NCBI GenBank assembly: GCA_023427705.1
Contig: JAEZAL010000045.1
Coordinates: 1-5,783, forward strand
Direction of reading: 5' to 3'
From: Bacillota bacterium
GTDB lineage: Bacteria; Bacillota; Clostridia; Clostridiales; Clostridiaceae
Length of the DNA stretch: 5,783 bases
In this document: in pieces, positions 5,717-5,783 of the stretch
Layout of the letters: each line of letters starts with the position of its first letter
Numbering within the stretch: position 1 is the stretch's first letter
Made by a program: the position numbers and the translations under genes
The notes under the pieces: generated by a model
The model's input: the letters and a program-made list of their open reading frames with translations, nothing else
What the model was told of the DNA's origin: nothing
Database searches by the model: none

Positions 5717-5783
5717 GTATCCCCAACAGGGATCGAACCTGTATCTGTCCCTTAGGAGGGGACTGTTCTATCCATTGAACTAT
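5715..5783 (-). tRNA. tRNA-Arg (anticodon CCT), 5' end cut by the window edge
   Basis: Decodes AGG as arginine. On the minus strand the D-arm GTTC-AATGGATA-GAAC, anticodon arm GTCCC-CTCCTAA-GGGAC, four-base variable loop and T-arm ACAGG-TTCGATC-CCTGT are all complete, followed by acceptor half TGGGGAT, discriminator A and an encoded CCA. Only the first six bases of the acceptor stem, predicted to complement GGGGAT, lie beyond the window; the full gene would be 75 nt. Confidence 0.96.

Noticed and set aside
5715..5783. tRNA-Arg as an integration (att) site
   Set aside because: No integrase, no direct repeat of the tRNA 3' end and no phage or island genes occur in the window.

Overview
The window is strongly AT-rich, with A/T-ending codons, GGAGG-type ribosome binding sites and several intrinsic terminators. 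Together with the protein sequences this points to a low-GC Firmicute, most likely Clostridium sensu lato. The species cannot be fixed from the sequence alone. Every gene I can support lies on the minus strand, so biological order runs from high to low coordinates.

The high-coordinate edge holds a tRNA-Arg (anticodon CCT) cut off by the window end, followed directly by a strong terminator. A gene-free stretch of about 330 bases comes next (5384-5714). It has a promoter-like TTGACA / CAAAAT pair and three hairpins. Two of these end in a U-tract on the minus strand and lie between the promoter and a MATE-family efflux gene. This looks like an attenuated or otherwise RNA-controlled leader and is the most interesting part of the window.

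The body of the window is four chromosomal genes: a MATE multidrug/Na+ antiporter, a CNNM/CorC-type membrane protein with a CBS pair (TTG start, own promoter), tadA (tRNA adenosine deaminase) and lgt (prolipoprotein diacylglyceryl transferase). A clear terminator separates the CNNM gene from tadA. tadA and lgt are 13 nt apart, with the lgt Shine-Dalgarno directly after the tadA stop, so they are probably co-transcribed. The four proteins do not form one pathway: they cover efflux, ion transport, wobble-base editing and lipoprotein maturation.

The low-coordinate end holds an apparently intact IS1595-family (ISXO2-like) transposase gene with its own promoter. Between it and lgt is a 134-bp nested palindrome (two compact hairpins inside 37-nt inverted arms) that resembles a small dispersed repeat. 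I could not find the terminal inverted repeats or target duplication of the IS. I see no defence system, CRISPR array or new enzyme system. The novelty, if any, is in the RNA-level structures upstream of the MATE gene and in the palindromic repeat.
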